This document shows positions 62,921-64,000 of a stretch of DNA of 64,000 nt, piece after piece (positions within the stretch are counted from its first letter, which is position 1; each line of letters begins with the position of its first letter). The DNA is from Epiperipatus broadwayi (lineage: Eukaryota; Onychophora; Udeonychophora; Euonychophora; Peripatidae). The position numbers were made by a program, and so were the translations under genes. The notes below the pieces were generated by a model. It searched no databases. It saw only the letters and a program-made list of their open reading frames with translations, and had not been told where the DNA came from. Where the stretch lies: assembly GCA_028023455.1 (NCBI GenBank), contig JAQFVV010012572.1, positions 2,168,001-2,232,000 of the forward strand, written 5' to 3'.

Positions 62921-64000
62921 AAACAGTAGTTATAAAGAAAGAATACTGATCATAAACATAAAAAATCTAATATTTCTCTCTTCTTTGGCCATGTTATCAA
63001 ATAAAACTTAAGATTTTATTTTGTCAAATGAAGAGAGATTCAGATTCAGTCTTTACTTTGTGACTGAATCAAATTAATTGTAAAAGTATGGGATATTTTC
63101 TTCACTGGTGCTTAAGATATTATCAAATTAATGATCATATTTACTTTGAGATCTTTGCCCTCCTGCTAAAATTAGATAATACCCATTTAATAAATAATAA
63201 TGAATGTCTGACTAATGTCCATGAATCTCCCATTTGAAAAACAATTATGTTTTCTTAGAAAATTCACATCTAACTGAAAAAAAATCCAAGCAAGAGCACT
63301 AACAGCTATACCATGAGATTTATTTCATGGATTTAAAAAATATATTAAAAATTTTAATGGACAAGTGCAGGCTGGAAATAAGAATTGAGACAAAAAAAAT
63401 ATGTGATTGATTAAATTTGATCAGTTTCTTGTATAACAAATATGAGATATATAGAATAACTTGAAAAGAGGTTTGTTTGTTTTAGCAATTAAAAATAAGG
63501 AAGGAATGCTGTATTGACCAGGTGACTCAAAATTTTTTAGATAAAAATTCAAAATGAAGTAATCAGATATACATCGAGTGGTGAATTGTAGACAACAAAT
63601 GAAAATTAAGGAATGATGGGTAGACTTTTTTTTCAATGAGGAAAATCAAAAACAAATTTAAAATTGGATTACAAGAAATTAATGAAAATATATCAGTAAA
63701 AATAATGATTAATTGAATTAAGTGAAATCATTTAATCAGTAGTAATGACAGGTAGTATGTACAAAGGACAAAAATGGAATTGGCTTGAGTCACACTTAGT
63801 CTTGTTTAAGAATATTGAAATCAAACCACTTTTTCAACAATAAAAATTGCAACTACTTCAAAAGTTTTTAAGGAACTGTGAGTTATAAAATACATATACT
63901 TTGTCTTTATCTGAACTAATGATCAAATATGATAATCTCAAACTGATTCTATAAAAATCAAATATATTTCCAATGCTAAAAAATGCAGCATATATAAATT
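62921..64000. other. Upstream of exon A: nothing seen
   Basis: AT-rich; the expected upstream exon(s) of the module gene are not recognisable here and probably lie outside the window. Confidence 0.4.

Overview
The window is metazoan nuclear DNA, very AT-rich (roughly three quarters A+T by eye, not counted). It looks like an invertebrate genome: large introns, non-LTR retrotransposons of RTE type, hAT elements, Penelope-like traces, tRNA-derived repeats and many fold-back repeats. Nothing is bacterial. I cannot place the species; the repeat mix and AT content would fit several invertebrate phyla.

The main gene runs on the minus strand from beyond the right end to about 16.3 kb. Five separate exons (A 62694-62167, B 39705-39256, C 29767-29282, D 23983-23510, E 16876-16419) each encode one complete copy of the same ~150-residue module: a pipsqueak-type helix-turn-helix followed by a CENP-B/Tc5-type helix-turn-helix ending in a W..NF.KRHP-like motif. 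All five acceptors are in the same phase (two bases left over) and the four internal donors match it, so every exon is symmetric (phase 1-1) and any subset joins in frame. Exon E ends in a stop codon and is followed by an AATAAA. No DDE transposase catalytic region is visible. This is either a protein with five or more tandem pogo-like DNA-binding modules, or a cassette set for alternative splicing. It is the best candidate for an undescribed system here.

The rest is intron and flanking DNA packed with repeats. LINE remnants, all on the minus strand, lie at 1.6-3.5 kb (RTE), 5.65-6.8 kb (decayed), 32.5-33.4 kb (BovB-like RTE), 34.8-37.7 kb (another APE clade) and 49.6-52.9 kb. The last is a nearly full-length RTE copy with a 12-bp target duplication and two frameshifts. 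Two hAT elements have perfect 8-bp target duplications (21140-21678 and 45414-46412). Three tRNA-Gly-like elements occur at 6.8, 8.7 and 15.0 kb.

Inverted repeats are strikingly common: three large fold-back elements with internal tandem units (44.3-44.9, 47.2-49.0 and 49.2-53.4 kb, the last split by the RTE insertion) and smaller palindromes at 9.7, 13.9, 22.9, 24.1, 24.4, 24.7 and 61.2 kb. A repeat family at 13.9 and 62.8 kb and a less AT-rich segment at 12.6 kb carry hammerhead-like core motifs of the kind known from Penelope-like elements, and 30.9-31.1 kb encodes what looks like a broken GIY-YIG domain. Regions not listed as genes or repeats showed nothing I could support beyond AT-rich unique sequence and microsatellites.
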